From contig OY987298.1 of NCBI GenBank assembly GCA_963920635.1, positions 68,469,949-68,533,948 on the forward strand: a stretch of 64,000 bases of DNA, in the 5' to 3' direction. The position numbers and the translations under genes were made by a program. The stretch's first letter is position 1, and every line of letters begins with the position of its first letter. Below are positions 46,001 to 55,124 of the stretch, one piece after another. The notes under the pieces are model-generated. The model saw only the letters and a list, made by a program, of their open reading frames with translations. It ran no database searches and had not been told where the DNA came from. Source of the stretch: Pseudeuparius sepicola (Eukaryota; Arthropoda; Insecta; Coleoptera; Anthribidae).

Positions 46001-47409
46001 ATGTCCAAGAGTATTGTTTCGATGTGTTGTATTGTAAAGGATCAGAAAATGTTATGGCAGACATTTTAAGTAGGTATCCCATTAAAGGTGAGGATTCGAA
46101 ACTAGAGGAAGTTCCTGATTGGGGGAACAAAAAGATTATGATTGCTGTGACTCAGACAGAAAAGTTGGAAAAGGTTCTTAAGTGTCAATTTCGTGAGCTA
46201 ATACCTTTACAACAAGAAGATGACTTCTGTAAACAGGTTTTACGGTGGTTAGGAGATGAAGGGTGTCCACCCAGATTTAAGAAATGGTTTATGGTACATG
46301 AAGGTGTGTTATTTAGACGGGGTTCAACTGAACTTCCTAGTTTTAGGGTTGTTATCCCTAAGGGTATGATTATCTCTCTTGTAAGGGAAGAGCACGAATC
46401 TAATGGTCATTTCGGTTCGTCAAAATGTTTCGACTATTTGGTAAAATACTATTACTTCCCGAGAATGAGGAAACGTGTCCGAAATATAATAAGTACTTGT
46501 GACCTGTGCCAAAGAAGTAAGACTTCTTCTACTTTACATGGCGAAGCACACAGTGTGGTTCCTAGAGGTCCAAAAGAAGTGGTTTGTCTCGATTTAGTTG
46601 GTCCTCTACCAGTGTCAAGTGCAGGTGTCACAATTCTTTTAGTTATTGTTGACGCTTTTAGCAAGTTAACGAGGCTATATGCTCTAAAACGAGGCACGTC
46701 TCGATCTATACTGAGTGTTCTCACTAATAAATATTTTCCTGAAATAGGGGTTCCTAAGACCATTCTTAGTGACAATGCAACATGTTTTTCGAGTAAGTCG
46801 TGGTATAAAGTATTAAGGGATTTAGGGATAAAGATTTCGCATACTTCTGTGTATTACCCACAGGGTAACCAAACCGAGCGAGTTAACAAAGAAATAGGGA
46901 GGTTGTTGCGGTCTCAATGTTATCACAAACATACTAAATGGGCTACCTGTTTAACTGAAGTGGAAGGTTGGCTTAACAATGTCACCCATGATTCGACTGG
47001 GTTTACTCCAAATGAGGTGCATTTTCAGAATTCACGGGAGAATAAGTTCCTTAAACTTATTCCCTATCCTGAATGTCCAGAGAATGTGGGGAATTTTGTT
47101 TTCCTTGCACATGAAAGGTTGACTTCCAAGGCTCAGAGACGCCAGGCGCGTCAAAATAAAGGGAAAACGTTTGCAAGCTTTGTTGTCGGAGATTTGGTAT
47201 TGATAAAGGCACATGAGGCGTCTTCAGCAGCAGATCGTGAAATTAAGAAGTTTTTCCTTCTTTATAAGGGTCCCTTTACTGTAAGTAAAGTAGTCGGTCC
47301 AAACTCTTACGCTATAACTGATCAAGTAACAGGTACTTTCTTGGGTAATTATAATATCCAAAACATAAAGCCGTATCGACCAGCTATTGGTGGAGCTGAC
47401 TTAATTTAG
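43042..47409 (+). CDS. Gag-Pol polyprotein of the Ty3/gypsy element
   Basis: 1455 codons in a single frame. Order: an N-terminal variable part; a Gag core (about 130-300, with WKELGGYNLQFKP and FKELFLQRYWG); aspartic protease with VDSGCDMS (active Asp 396) and ILGWDWI; reverse transcriptase with VCLDARHIN, LIDLTASYWQIPV, LPFGLS and YVDD (748-751); RNase H with TDSSAYGIG (Asp 897), TEKEAL and TDHKSL (Asp 964). The integrase has an HHCC finger (His 1118, His 1123, Cys 1153, Cys 1156) and catalytic Asp 1184, Asp 1244, Glu 1279. The RT-RNaseH-IN order defines Ty3/gypsy. No CCHC zinc knuckle is seen in Gag, and no frameshift separates Gag from Pol. Start chosen at the first ATG after the PBS leader. 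Confidence 0.96.
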   Translation: MPNENNDRGNGVEEPSSDQVPNVDTPRTVEDYLSQLAFCVTNLSLNLNQAMCKISTDVNSIKKTVKQLESDKDNNDSGDLGYGVLGSARPPAKTVSFQNEVENSVLNESLGRRSVALSQTSHYSLLWKELGGYNLQFKPDGNLHPVAFVKKLEVMFEDADVPENRRVQLAVGALRGSAADWGQIKEQQFLDFGRFKELFLQRYWGVETQRNMYQKLMYSECNTGSRADYFLKLFMEATFLNSPPNEREIVDMISNHFSLDIRRGILSAGLKTVDEVEAYLRKMDAFDREEQVRRNVSNQSNWRENRRVANPNPISSGNQGRAGPVRNDVRNDVRNEAGNEQGAPRAINRSIFTLFNSSPDELLQESEPQVMSSKKSRVRPILNIKVCGIRKSVLVDSGCDMSAISEDFYKYLKAEGDQPLPVLPMNSVTVTGSIKAPSVTVNKQVFLTFKFGNVVFDYPCIVVPSLLREVILGWDWIGDNSPVTMDVPRSNLSFMLKGTLVSLPFGGTSSVESCELKVAVNEVQSSSERDVIYSLPLIQVYDECKIKEVANQSPLLDDRQKNELSGFLMSFQDIFSDNPGRISKYEHKIELRDESPFYLRSFPVPHAYKEEVDRQVKEMVKWGVVKRAQTEYISPLVVVRKKDDSIRVCLDARHINKRMVRDHVTPPNPNEFIGHFTPGQILTLIDLTASYWQIPVYGPHQKYLGFAYGGYTYVFTVLPFGLSTSVGSFIRGLDIVLGEEVKGFVLAYVDDILVYSECYKDHLAHLNIIFKKFREVGITVKLRKCEFAKEELRFLGHLLTPNGISVDPNRVKAIQDFRNPRNLKELRSFLGFVNYDRRFCERFSNLTVPLLPLLKKGSRWSWKPEHQEAFEAIKAGFCDVVMQHHPDPTKRYFVQTDSSAYGIGACLFQLSDEGEKNIIAFYSRTLKGAELNYTVTEKEALAVIAALQQWRVFILGRETTVITDHKSLVFMQSCRLVNARISRWILYVQEYCFDVLYCKGSENVMADILSRYPIKGEDSKLEEVPDWGNKKIMIAVTQTEKLEKVLKCQFRELIPLQQEDDFCKQVLRWLGDEGCPPRFKKWFMVHEGVLFRRGSTELPSFRVVIPKGMIISLVREEHESNGHFGSSKCFDYLVKYYYFPRMRKRVRNIISTCDLCQRSKTSSTLHGEAHSVVPRGPKEVVCLDLVGPLPVSSAGVTILLVIVDAFSKLTRLYALKRGTSRSILSVLTNKYFPEIGVPKTILSDNATCFSSKSWYKVLRDLGIKISHTSVYYPQGNQTERVNKEIGRLLRSQCYHKHTKWATCLTEVEGWLNNVTHDSTGFTPNEVHFQNSRENKFLKLIPYPECPENVGNFVFLAHERLTSKAQRRQARQNKGKTFASFVVGDLVLIKAHEASSAADREIKKFFLLYKGPFTVSKVVGPNSYAITDQVTGTFLGNYNIQNIKPYRPAIGGADLI

Positions 47410-47450
47410 TTTAAGCTCCCTCAACCCTTAATGGTTAGGTTTACTTAAAC

Positions 47451-47460
47451 TGGGGGGTGA
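47451..47460 (+). other. Polypurine tract candidate
   Basis: TGGGGGGTGA directly before the 3' LTR. It is short and not fully purine, but is the only purine-rich run in the right place for plus-strand priming. Confidence 0.6.
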
Positions 47461-48255
47461 TGTGCCGCGCCCGACCTAAGGATCCCTAATCGTTATTTTT
47501 AGTTTATAGTTATAGTTTAGTGGGTTGTTATTTGTGGATAAAACCTAGTTCTAGATAGTAAATAGATATTAGTGGTGGTGCGGAGTGCCCAGCCACAGAT
47601 GTGGTAGTGCGGAGTGCCCAGAGGGGCGGATGTTTTCGGCCGCTTTGGACGAAACCAACGGAGCGACCGGGGGAGGTCGGAGACAGTCGGAGCGAGGCGG
47701 CCGGGCAAGGAAGTGAGTGCCTGTGGGCGCACCGCGGGCGATCGCGACATCGCGACAGCGGAAATCAAGTGGAGCCTGACTGGTACCGACTACCGACTGA
47801 TTCTTCGTGACAGTATAGTGTGTGGCCGGCGTGGCCGCTGTAAGGGATTCCAGAGCGTTGGCTGGCAGGAACCTCGACGGTGAAGACGAGAACGAAGTCA
47901 ACTGAAGCAGTAATCCGAATGCGCCAAGGCTGTTGGTGCATCTCACAGTATTTGGGAGTGTTTTGGCAGTGGCCTAGCGGGGAACAGACAGTATACCTAT
48001 TGCCAGGTTGAAGGAGAGTTTGGGGTCGTAAAGATCTCCACACACGGACCGCGTTTGGCTAGGGTATTAACCCCCGCCCAGGACTTATGGTGAGGTCTTT
48101 CTGATGGGGTTAAACAATTTTATAACTGGACAATTCATGACTAGTCGTAAATAAATGCTTAAATTTGATTACGCTTTTTCAATTTGCGCTCGCAGCTGGA
48201 ATCCACGCTAGTCGGGTACGCTACAGTTCCCGCTCTACAACTGTAGTCGCGTGCA
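47461..48255 (+). repeat. 3' LTR (795 bp)
   Basis: Same length as the 5' LTR with a constant offset of 5341 and no difference seen by eye; all open frames translate identically. AATAAA at 48150-48155. Its end lies 476 bp before the AdSS ATG. Confidence 0.96.
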
Positions 48256-48479
48256 AACAGTTTTCTATTTTTAAAAGCGACCTTTTCTTTTAAATGGAAA
48301 AAACAAATTAAAATAGTAGTAAATAAACATTCACCTTACTTTCGCACTGTCGTGAAAGCCCGCTGCACGCGGCTTGCGTATCGTTCTCTAGTTCAAAACA
48401 AATGAGAAACCAACCCACTCCCACATCCACATAATAAAGGTTACGTTAGCAGTTAAATCACATGGCAAGTGTTGCCCTT

Positions 48480-48731
48480 GCGCTCTTAGATCCTCAGTGG
48501 GAAATCGTTCCAAGTTCCAACCAAGCACGAGTATAAACAATACCAACACTGTGTTCCCCCAAGTAGGATTTTGGTTGGGATTTCGTCAGTCGTCAGTCGC
48601 CGACCGTCGTCGTTAGTTCGTGTCCGTGCCATCCTGTCTCCAGTTACCCTAGTAGGTCGGCCGTTGTCGTCGTTGTAATAAGTAGAAGTTTTGCGGGGTC
48701 CGGCGATTTCCAGTTGCCCACGTGCCACACT
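48480..48731 (+). promoter_or_regulatory. AdSS promoter and 5' UTR region
   Basis: GC and CpG content rise sharply here compared with the AT-rich flanks. There is a GTATAAAC at 48531 and tandem TCAGTCGTCAGTCG at about 48586, which fits the insect initiator TCAGT. Several CGTCGT repeats follow up to the ATG. The start site is not defined by sequence alone. Confidence 0.5.
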
Positions 48732-48917
48732 ATGTCTGGTGTCGTTGTCAATTCGAATGGCGTTAGCAGCCAAACGATGTCGCCAAGGAAGCGGTCCCGC
48801 ACCGATCCCGTCGAGTCCAAGGTGGCCGTGATCCTAGGAGCGCAATGGGGCGATGAGGGCAAGGGCAAGGTGGTTGACATGCTGGCCACCGCAGTCGACG
48901 TCGTCTGCCGATGCCAG
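48732..48917 (+). CDS. AdSS: Adenylosuccinate synthetase, first coding exon
   Basis: 62 codons from ATG to CGATGCCAG|GTGAGC in phase 0. After a 30-residue variable N-terminus ([13 protein letters not shown] to DPVESK) comes [20 protein letters not shown], the IMP/GTP-binding glycine-rich loop of adenylosuccinate synthetases. Asp 41 and Lys 44 align with the catalytic Asp and Lys of the bacterial enzyme. The exon ends VVCRCQ, exactly before the GGNNAGHT segment found in all family members. The enzyme joins IMP and aspartate using GTP, the first committed step to AMP. The next exon is not in the remaining 15 kb, so the first intron is long. A TTG-initiated longer frame at 48714 is ignored. Confidence 0.95.
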
Positions 48918-49389
48918 GTGAGCCCTTTATTTAGCACGTTTGTGCGAAGGTGTTGATTTTTTATTGCCCCAGTGTAATAATAATATTTGCCATTTGCCGC
49001 CTTTTTCGATTGTCATGTGAATCGCGAGTAGGAATTCTCAGGTTTTTACGTAATTTGTGACATTGGCCTAGAAACATTTTGAAATTTACAAGATGATATA
49101 GCTATATATAATTGTAAATATACCATATACCTATACCCATACTTACATAATAGTTAGCAGTGTTGCCAACAGAAAATTACGTTTAGTACTAAAATTGAGA
49201 GAAAATTTATAGTAGATTTTCGGTACCTATATACCTATATGTATTTAGTACCTACCTAATAGATATTTTTTTCCCCATTTTTATTACTCTCAATAAAATA
49301 AAATGCACTTTTGATGTTTTTTTTTGGCAGAAAATGTAAGGTTTATTTCAGTTTTAGTTTCTCTTACAAAGACGAAATATCAAGGTTAT
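48918..49389 (+). other. Start of AdSS intron 1
   Basis: GTGAGC donor followed by AT-rich DNA without features. The whole remainder of the window is probably this intron, unless other genes intervene. Confidence 0.6.
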
Positions 49390-50023
49390 ACAGGGTGTTT
49401 CTAAATTATAGTGCCAACGTATTGTGACAGATAGAAAATGTAATTTTTAACAAAAAGTTTCCTATAAACATGGGTCCCAAAATGCATGATAAGAAAGTTA
49501 CAGGGTGATACATGTATAGTTTGACAAACATCTTGGCGAGCAACTTGGTAATTGTTCGGCGTGGTGTACTCTGCCCCGATTTTTTTGAAATTTTGGCTAC
49601 CCTCCTATTTTCGGGGTCCCTGAACAAGAATCTGAGCTTAGTTTTTGGTGCTCGGACATAGTTTCCGAGAAAATGAATTTTTAAATTTGTCCGGGCCGGA
49701 CATAAACACGGCATAAATTTTTCAACATTTCGGTTTTTCCGCGGGTTTTCGCGAAGTTTCGATGTTGCGAAAGGTGCAAAATAGTTGCATAGACCTGCAT
49801 ATTTACTAGGTACTGCAGCTTATTCTGCAGTAAGTGTACAAAAAATCAAGTACCTGAAGACCCCTCGGTTTGAGCTTCGTAATCATCCAGATTATAACAA
49901 CAAATGTCGCCGTAAAAAGTGAGGTGTCAAAGGAAATGTGAAAACTACGTCCGAGCACCAAAAACTAAGGTCAGATTCGTGTTCAGGGACCCCAAAAATT
50001 TCAAAAAAAAGGGGGCAGATGTA

Positions 50024-50784
50024 CAGGGTGTTCCCGTATATTTTGACCCACCCCTAGAGCACAGACTAACGAGTAATACAGACAATTCCTTAGCGACATG
50101 TGTCAAAAGGAGACTCGCTTTTTAGCGAAATATCTTCTAAAGTCATGAATAATATGCATTTTATTTGATTTTACCGTAATCTACATAACAAAGAGATTGT
50201 ATTAGAACCAAATTTATGCTTAAAATACTGTTTGTCTTTCTGTAAATTGAAATGGAGACTCGCTTATTTTTGACACATGTCCGTAAGGAGGCTTCTGTTG
50301 CAAAGCTATTTATTCTGTGCCTAGAGCCTATATTTTTCGAGTTAGAAAAAAAATACTTAAATGAAAGTTGTAGGGTTTTTTCTGAACCGCTAGGATCTTT
50401 TACTATATAAAACAAATGAGCGTCGCAAATTTATGAAAAATATATATATATATATATAAATATAACTTACTTTTTTTTAATGGAACACCCTGTATATTTG
50501 TGGATTTTTGAATTGCACGCATTTTTCCGATTCCATCAATATAAATATGTTATATGTTTGCTCTAAGCATTCGCATGATATTCCAAATTGCAGATAAATA
50601 CGATCTTTATATTTAATCAAGGTTGCCATGGAAAAACATTTCAACTTGGGCAAGGGCATTCCTGTCAATCCATTATTTTTGGGACAATACAACTTGGTAC
50701 ACTACAGTTTTCGTTTGAGTAATTTTTTTCTAACTCGAAAAATAGAGGCTCTAGGGGTGGGTCAAAATATACGGATACACCCTG
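50024..50784. mobile_element. Second copy of the CAGGGTGTTCCCGTAT element
   Basis: TA-flanked. The left terminus matches the 32189 copy; the right has small changes (TACGGATACACCCTG). The arms share TTGTAGGGTTTTTTCTGAAC. It is inserted at a TA inside the right arm of the 49391 foldback and itself carries the insertion at 50060. Confidence 0.82.
50060..50319. mobile_element. 260-bp MITE nested in the TA-flanked element
   Basis: It splits the host motif CCTAGAGCC. CCTAGAG is duplicated at 50053-50059 and 50320-50326 (7 bp, or 8 bp if the edge base is counted differently). Ends CACAGA and TCTGTG are inverted; subterminal GACATGTGTCAAAA and TTTTTGACACATGTC also pair. hAT- or P-like by duplication length. 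Confidence 0.72.
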
Positions 50785-51087
50785 TACACCACGCGGAACA
50801 ATTACCAACATCTTTATCCGAGTCTTTATCGCAACAATTTCTACAGAAGTTATGCAATTTAAATGAAACTTGGTGCAGTTTTTTAGTAACTGAAATGCAA
50901 CAATTTTGTGAAAAAATAATTTATTCCTATCGACCAGAGGCGGAGGGACAGGGTAACACAATGGGTTTTAAATTCTTAACTTTCTAGGTTATCTTTTTGA
51001 TCTCGCAGGTTCATCATTTTAGTGCATCTTTTTATTTTGCAACAAAAGGGTACTCTTGTTTCATAACGATAAAATCAACCGTTTGCG

Positions 51088-51890
51088 TTGAAATCGGCAA
51101 TATGTGCCCCAAAACACCTGTTAAATTTTCAACTTGTAACTGAGAGCCAAGTGTTGGGGTATATTTCCAAAATTAAAAGCAGGGCGGTCGGTCGGGACGA
51201 CATCCACATCGACTTCATTTTGCTTTGTTGTCTCTTTATTATTCCATATAGGTATTTCTCATCTACACTCTATTCAATCAAAATGCAAGTGGCGCGTAAA
51301 CATTTACATGATTGACGCACGTGAACAATTCTGAGGGCTAATACGAGGCATTAAGGACGATCTCTATGAATTTTATAATATAAAATATTAAAATAATATG
51401 CCCCAGTATTAAGAACTTTAAAAACAAACTTTTATGGCACACCTAGTCATTCACTTACCTGCAATTTCTACTATTAACACAAATCGTAGCTCCAACAATT
51501 AATAAACAGCGAAAGAATTATATCGGAAAAAGTTAAAAGTCCACTTGGAACTCAATACACCTCTGTAATAAATAAAGACTCGCTGAACTCACCAGCCGGG
51601 AAAGATTTTATTGCCGACTAGCCAATAGCAAGCCGATCACGTACATATCACGCTCTAGCCATGGAACAACTTTTGTTTATGTTTCACTTGCGTTTAGTTT
51701 GAATAGAGTTTTGCATACAGCACTCAGTTTTTACCGATGAGTGGAAATTAGCGAATGTTATACCTTTCCCCTCGCCCTAAGATGGATAGTCCCCAAATCC
51801 ACAATGTCCTTAGACCAATTCTCGGACCAATTAGTGTTATCTCGGTGCTTTCCAAGATTCTTGAATATGCAATTAAATTTACAAGTGGCC
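51088..51890 (+). pseudogene. Broken LINE reverse transcriptase fragment
   Basis: 51140-51240 reads LGYISKIKSRAVGRDDIHID, the start of a non-LTR RT. 51720-51890 reads FTDEWKLANVIPFPSP and, after frame slips, LRPIS and SVLSKILEYAI, the next RT block. About 480 bp of unrelated sequence separates them. Heavily decayed. Confidence 0.68.
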
Positions 51891-52390
51891 CCTGGGAATA
51901 ACATAATATGGAAAATTCGATTTTTCATTTTTCACAATTCGATTCAATATTTTCACGCAAGCCGTGTTCATTAAATGATTAATTATTAATCTCGTTATTA
52001 ATAGAACCTGGCTCTGGAATTTCCAAATTGGAAAACCAAAGGCTTGAGTGTTGCAAGTGGATAAAGGGTTGAAATAAGGGCATGATCTTGTAAAGAAAAA
52101 TCGAGATTTTCACTGATTTTTTCACACAAGCCCATCGAAAGTATGATAAACTTACATCACTAGCCTGAAAAACAAATTGGTTTGAGTGGCACGAATGGAT
52201 AGGTACATTTTGGGGTTGGAAAATTTAACAGAATTTTTTGTTCCATTCTGCAGTGTCAAATTTGAGCAAAATAGGAATTTTAAAGGCATTTGGCAAGTCA
52301 AAAGTGTGCCATGGAATCCCCTCAAAACAGTTGAATGGTTCACAATTTTAATATAAGATTCAAGGGCACATTGACACCCCCACTGCATAG
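51890..52390. repeat. Dispersed repeat related to 36225-36640
   Basis: TGGCCCCTGGGAATAACATA, then GGAAAATTCGATTTTTCA, then AAAGGGTTGAAATAAGG and ACATCACTAGCC match in order the segment next to the LINE fragment at 36640. In both places it lies beside LINE RT pieces, so it may be LINE-derived. Confidence 0.55.
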
Positions 52391-52672
52391 AACTGCTGTC
52401 TACAAAAGAAGTTTTATCGCATCCATCCTAGCCCCACTGAAGCTAATGTCGGTTTTTGTGTTTTCGTCTGTCTTTAAAAGTTATCTTCTTAATCTCCATA
52501 ACTCTTAGTGCAGGTTTCTACTTGCCTTAGCATAAGTCTTCTTTTAGTTGTTCTGTTTTAAAATTGTAGTATTTGTTATTATTATTATTTCATTTTTTAT
52601 GGCATAGTTGCTACCTACAACGTTGTCTTCATTTCTTATAACTTCATATTTACTTCATATTATTAACTTTAA

Positions 52673-53082
52673 CCCTTTCGCTGCTACGCCCTCGAGCCGC
52701 CTTTAATTACCTCAGTGCTGCGCTAATAGACGTCATCCACAGTGAAGCGTCAATTTTGTTTATTGATCTTCAATAAAGTGTCAATTTTTTTATTTAGGCT
52801 AAGGTTTAATTGTTAACCACTTTTTTCCGCCGCAATATGCCTTGCCATACACTTTACAGGCACTACTAACCATAAAAACGACGCCCTACGAGTCGCCACC
52901 TGTCTCCCGTCCGAAATTGGCCTGTGATTGGCTCAAAAATAGTGACGAAATAACGGAAATTATTTATACGCAAATATGCGCCTACCGCAGCAAACCGGCT
53001 AGACCTTGCACAAAAATGCGTCATCTGCAGAGGTGGCAGATAAATAATATGACGCATATATGCGTCATCCGCAGCGAAAGGG
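52673..53082. mobile_element. piggyBac-like MITE (TTAA target)
   Basis: TTAA|CCCTTTCGCTGC on the left and GCAGCGAAAGGG|TTAA on the right: a TTAA duplication and CCC termini are the piggyBac signature. Subterminal motifs GACGTCATCCACAGTGAAG and GCGTCATCCGCAGCGAAAG repeat. 410 bp, no transposase. Open frames on both strands here are shadows. Confidence 0.85.
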
Positions 53083-53670
53083 TTAAAACATTCAATATTA
53101 TCGTTATTATCTTCGTAAACTTCTATATCTAAATCTGAAAAGTCTACCATTTTTAGTTCATTAATTCTGTTTTGCACTGTAGTTAAAAATGTACCTTCCT
53201 TATTCTCTTTGTTGCGATATCAAACTAATGCTTCTGTCACTAAAAGTGTCAATGTCCTTGCATTGTTAATTTTTTCTTTTTTTCTTGTACAGGGTCGTTA
53301 TTTGATTTACTTAGTAAAATAAATTTGTGTTCCTAACTCATTATAATCTGTAAAATCTAACTTGTTCTTATAACTTATTTCTGCGTTAATTGTTTTAAAG
53401 AAATAGTTTCCACAAAAAAATATCAAACTCGATTGGTAAATGCCAAATATAAACTTTAAAAGGGGTACCTACTATTACCAATTAATGTACCTATTTGGAG
53501 AATGTGTTATTATTCTTCATCAGAAATGCCTTTAATTTTTAAACGTTCTTCATAAAAATTATTAAACGGAAAAATTATTAGACGGAATAAATTATTATTA
53601 AAATTATTTTGATAGTAAAATAATTTTGTCTGAGAAATTTTTTTATTTTGTCTATGGAAATAATTTTGTT
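53083..53670. other. Spacer between two MITEs
   Basis: AT-rich with no coding. CTTGTACAGGGTCGTTATTT near 53285 is a lone CAGGG-type end. Confidence 0.35.
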
Positions 53671-54709
53671 TAGGGATGCACCGAATAGTGCAACATGCCA
53701 TTGACCGAATATCGAATATTCGGTCACTTTAAAATTGGCCGAATACCGGATATTCGGCCGAATATTCGGCAAAATTATTTTTTCTAATTCGCAATTTATT
53801 TATTTAAAACATGTAGCAGTAAGTTCAAGCTAGAATCACAGTTTAAGGAATACCCAGTTAGCTATCTTCCTGTCGGCGTCTTTGTTCTCGGCGGTAGTGA
53901 CTTTCGTTTTTTATACAAACGCATTCTCCAATAGAATCTCACTTTGAAGTCACGTTGTTCGCCCAGTTTAGACCACGCCCTTATAAAAATCGATGCGTAC
54001 AGGACAGGATTAAATTATTTTCTTACATTAATGGTTTGGATGTTGAATTATTTGCATGTTATTATTGTTATCTTTTCTCTACGGGTAGACTGGCGGAGTG
54101 CAGGTATTGGGAAATCCCAATACTGACGGAATTTTCAATATATTCGAATACATCCCTGATGCATTCCTCGCATTCCATTATTTGCCCAGTCTGGGACTGC
54201 GGGATAACAGCATTCTACTAGTAATGCCGTCGACTTATAATACTGGATATTGTTTATACATGTGCTATAACTGCTAATAACCAGATAGTCGCGCGCCGTC
54301 CGGATAGGCGTTCTGGGAGAAGCCCCGGCCGGCCGTAAAACGTGTGCATTCTCGTATTGTGGTTTGCGCGTCAGCGCATTTTGCTAGCCAAACCGATTGT
54401 AAGGTTAGGTTATGCTGTGTTGTTAGTTGTTATGTTAGTGGTGAACCGTTTTTACCGTATACTGTGTGATTAGTGACAATATATTTTATTATTTTTAACT
54501 GCTTTTAGGTTAAAAAGTTAATATCTAATGTTATTGGTGACGTTCTCACAATAAAGTTTATTTTTCCTTTTTTTTTACATTTATTATGGACCGAATATTC
54601 GGTTTTCTTTCAGTACTATTCGGCGGAAACGAATATTCATTTTTTTTTACAAAAACCTGGCCGAATATTCGGCCATTATTCGGCCAACCAAATATTTGGT
54701 GCATCCCTA
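53671..54709. mobile_element. hAT-type element with TAGGGATGCACC termini
   Basis: Left TAGGGATGCACCGAATA and right (reversed) TAGGGATGCACCAAATATT. Perfect 8-bp duplications ATTTTGTT at 53663-53670 and 54710-54717. Subterminal regions are packed with GCCGAATATTCGGC words on both sides. The 1039-bp interior is non-coding but has a GC-rich block near 54290-54350. Non-autonomous hAT by structure. Confidence 0.9.
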
Positions 54710-54717
54710 ATTTTGTT

Positions 54718-55124
54718 GTCTTGATTTAAATTTCTACATTTGTTTCGAGTGTGTCCTGTTTGATTTCAAAAATTACAAAATTTTGGATTAGTACTAAAAG
54801 GATTGTGCACATTTAAAAATTATTGGTTTTGTTGCTTTGATTTGATTTATTGATTTATTGAATTACACAAATACATTGATTTAATATAACAACTTAAGAC
54901 TTCACAATGGATTATGGAGGGTCTGTGTGTGCAGTTGTTAATACTTATTACCTAAAGATATAGTAATAATTATGATAAGGTTAGTTAACAGCTTGGGAAT
55001 GAAGAACAAATTTAATATATCTAAGTGTTCATTGTAAATATCCAACAAAAAGGAAATTCTAGTTAGGAGCATTAATAATTACATTACTATCTATAAGCCA
55101 TTTTTTAAGTTTATGTTTAACTTG
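54718..55124. other. Spacer or 3' tail of the adjacent LINE
   Basis: No independent feature. The part next to 55124 may be the 3' UTR of the minus-strand LINE. Confidence 0.35.

Larger units (their letters stand above)
42120..48255 (+). mobile_element. Complete Ty3/gypsy-type LTR retrotransposon
   Basis: 6136 bp: 5' LTR, tRNA-Lys primer-binding site, one Gag-Pol ORF, a G-rich tract and 3' LTR. A 4-bp duplication AACA flanks it (42116-42119 and 48256-48259). The LTRs start TGTGCC and end GTGCA. By eye the LTRs do not differ, and the ORF is unbroken, so the insertion is very recent and the element may still be active. There is no envelope ORF: only 51 bp separate the Pol stop from the 3' LTR. 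It lies 476 bp upstream of the AdSS start codon, in the same orientation. Confidence 0.96.
49391..50990. mobile_element. Nested foldback element (host of two further insertions)
   Basis: Left: TA-CAGGGTGTTTCTAAATTA at 49391, then GGTAATTGTTCGGCGTGGTG, then a CCGATTTTTTTGAAATTTTGG arm. Right: the same arm inverted at 49925-50018, continuing after the nested element at 50785 as TACACCACGCGGAACAATTACC. The arms match across the nested insertion, which shows the order of events. The outer right boundary is uncertain. Confidence 0.65.

Noticed and set aside
43042..47460. Envelope gene in the LTR element (insect retrovirus)
   Set aside because: Only 51 bp lie between the Pol stop and the 3' LTR, with no splice-accessible env frame.
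52842..53177. 96- and 103-codon frames over the piggyBac-like MITE
   Set aside because: They run across the MITE boundary and have no family motif.
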